Both the position numbers and the translations under genes were made by a program. From Cylindrotheca closterium (Eukaryota; Bacillariophyta; Bacillariophyceae; Bacillariales; Bacillariaceae), in assembly GCA_933822405.4 (NCBI GenBank), contig CAKOGP040001759.1:108449-172448 (forward strand): a DNA stretch of 64,000 nt, in the 5' to 3' direction. How positions within the stretch are numbered: position 1 is the first letter of the stretch; every line of letters starts with the position of its first letter. The notes under the pieces are model-generated. The model saw only the letters and a list, made by a program, of their open reading frames with translations, was not told where the DNA came from and searched no databases. Below are positions 62,653 to 64,000 of the stretch, one piece after another.

Positions 62653-62736
62653 CTGTGAATTTTCTATCGTCTGAGTCAAAAATTCTGTGAATTTTTCACA
62701 GATGTTCCGAAATCTCTGTGAATTTTTCACAGATGT
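62653..62736. repeat. palindromic repeat, cluster D
   Basis: Copy of cluster C. The unit TCTATCGTCTGAGTCAAAAA is itself repeated just upstream (from about 62628). The last palindrome unit (62716) is cut after CACAGATGTT, where the 421-bp satellite begins. Confidence 0.75.
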
Positions 62737-64000
62737 TGATCAGGCAAGACGGTAGACGGACTGGCAAGAGAAGATATCTGTCTTCACGCCAACAGTCATG
62801 TTGTCAGTCGCTTAAGCGAAGTAACGGTAATTATTGGACGAAATTTCGGGGACGATCGGCATGGCAAACGAAGGCGTGGCAGAAACATTCTTTTTGCCAA
62901 GTGCAAGATGAGACGATGAAGAGCTAAGGAACCATGATCTTCTGAAGCAATTCAGAATGATTATATCTTTTTTAAATCCGGTCCCTAATTCTAGTTACCA
63001 AGCTTACGATGCCAAACCCACACCTCTTACTTACGTACCGTATGGAGGACTGGCATAATCCCGTTTGGTACAATTCGTAGTATGCAATCATCCTAGGCCA
63101 ATCATGCTAAACATCGAGTCATGAAGTGGAGGCGGCGCCTGGTAATCCGTAGGATTATGATCAGGCAAGACGGTAGACGGACTGGCAAGAGAAGATATCT
63201 GTCTTCACGCCAACAGTCATGTTGTCAGTCGCTTAAGCGAAGTAACGGTAATTATTGGACGAAATTTCGGGGACGATCGGCATGGCAAACGAAGGCGTGG
63301 CAGAAACATTCTTTTTGCCAAGTGCAAGATGAGACGATGAAGAGCTAAGGAACCATGATCTTCTGAAGCAATTCAGAATGATTATATCTTTTTTAAATCC
63401 GGTCCCTAATTCTAGTTACCAAGCTTACGATGCCAAACCCACACCTCTTACTTACGTACCGTATGGAGGACTGGCATAATCCCGTTTGGTACAATTCGTA
63501 GTATGCAATCATCCTAGGCCAATCATGCTAAACATCGAGTCATGAAGTGGAGGCGGCGCCTGGTAATCCGTAGGATTATGATCAGGCAAGACGGTAGACG
63601 GACTGGCAAGAGAAGATATCTGTCTTCACGCCAACAGTCATGTTGTCAGTCGCTTAAGCGAAGTAACGGTAATTATTGGACGAAATTTCGGGGACGATCG
63701 GCATGGCAAACGAAGGCGTGGCAGAAACATTCTTTTTGCCAAGTGCAAGATGAGACGATGAAGAGCTAAGGAACCATGATCTTCTGAAGCAATTCAGAAT
63801 GATTATATCTTTTTTAAATCCGGTCCCTAATTCTAGTTACCAAGCTTACGATGCCAAACCCACACCTCTTACTTACGTACCGTATGGAGGACTGGCATAA
63901 TCCCGTTTGGTACAATTCGTAGTATGCAATCATCCTAGGCCAATCATGCTAAACATCGAGTCATGAAGTGGAGGCGGCGCCTGGTAATCCGTAGGATTAT
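62737..64000. repeat. 421-bp satellite, three full copies to the window edge
   Basis: Copies are 62737-63157, 63158-63578 and 63579-63999, identical as far as I can check, and the array continues off the right edge. Each copy has a 75-codon plus-strand frame (two copies start at ATG 63121 and 63542), basic and with no recognised feature. No rRNA, tRNA or snRNA feature was seen in the unit. Confidence 0.9.

Noticed and set aside
60327..62736. CRISPR-like arrays
   Set aside because: The spacers between palindromes are conserved or near-identical, not unique, and the context is eukaryotic nuclear DNA without cas genes.
63121..63348. 75-codon frame in the satellite as a gene
   Set aside because: It is repeated with the 421-bp unit and has no feature beyond basic composition; the first copy is cut at its start. 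Kept only as a note.

Overview
The window looks like nuclear DNA of a photosynthetic stramenopile, most likely a pennate diatom. This is inferred from content, since no marker gene is present. Three precursors have an ER-type signal peptide followed by a diatom-style plastid transit region (49539-49940, 11551-12564, 9498-10847). Three genes are divergent cyclins of the type expanded in diatoms (52860-54038, 57001-57849, 58391-59101). Introns are few and short (about 70-190 bp) with GTRAGT donors and AG acceptors, genes are dense, and Asp/Glu-rich disordered proteins are common. No prokaryotic operon, organellar gene, rRNA or confident tRNA is seen.

Layout. Positions 1-7,300 hold the 3' end of a coiled-coil gene and a tandem family of three RRM-CCCH-RRM-coiled-coil proteins with relic tails between copies. 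Positions 7,364-11,401 hold a coiled-coil gene and a plastid fibrillin-like gene. A complete miniature LTR element (TRIM, 550 bp, identical 140-bp LTRs, 6-bp target duplication) sits 4 bp upstream of the fibrillin ATG. Positions 11,551-18,944 hold a plastid-targeted methyltransferase, a sulfotransferase-like type II membrane protein, a basic unknown protein, a formate/nitrite transporter, and a peroxiredoxin whose peroxidatic cysteine codon is TGA, so it is probably a selenoprotein; it also has a signal peptide and ends in KDEL. Positions 19,387-25,000 hold a three-exon GRIP golgin, a TPR-like protein and a single-pass protein with two Cys-rich domains.

Positions 25,458-36,050 hold two paralogous receptors. 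Each has a PhnD-like periplasmic-binding ectodomain, one transmembrane helix, a TKL-like kinase with HGD catalytic loop and a class III cyclase with a guanylate-type specificity residue. Between them lies a decayed third copy, and after them a secreted DNase I/sphingomyelinase-like phosphodiesterase. Positions 36,498-44,954 hold four consecutive acidic disordered proteins. Positions 45,300-52,069 hold an inverted TPR pseudogene, a Sec14-GOLD-like protein, a small thylakoid-type membrane protein and the intact TPR paralogue. Positions 52,860-59,101 hold a cyclin, an ankyrin/coiled-coil protein and two tandem cyclin-like genes.

From about 60,280 to the end gene density collapses into repeats: a five-unit array of about 30-bp palindromes, four clusters of a different 31-bp palindromic unit, a transposase-like fragment between two of those clusters, and a 421-bp satellite running off the right edge. 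This has the look of subtelomeric or heterochromatic DNA. The most notable items are the TGA-Sec peroxiredoxin with KDEL, the binding-protein/kinase/cyclase receptor pair, the TRIM at a start codon, and the two palindromic arrays of similar period.
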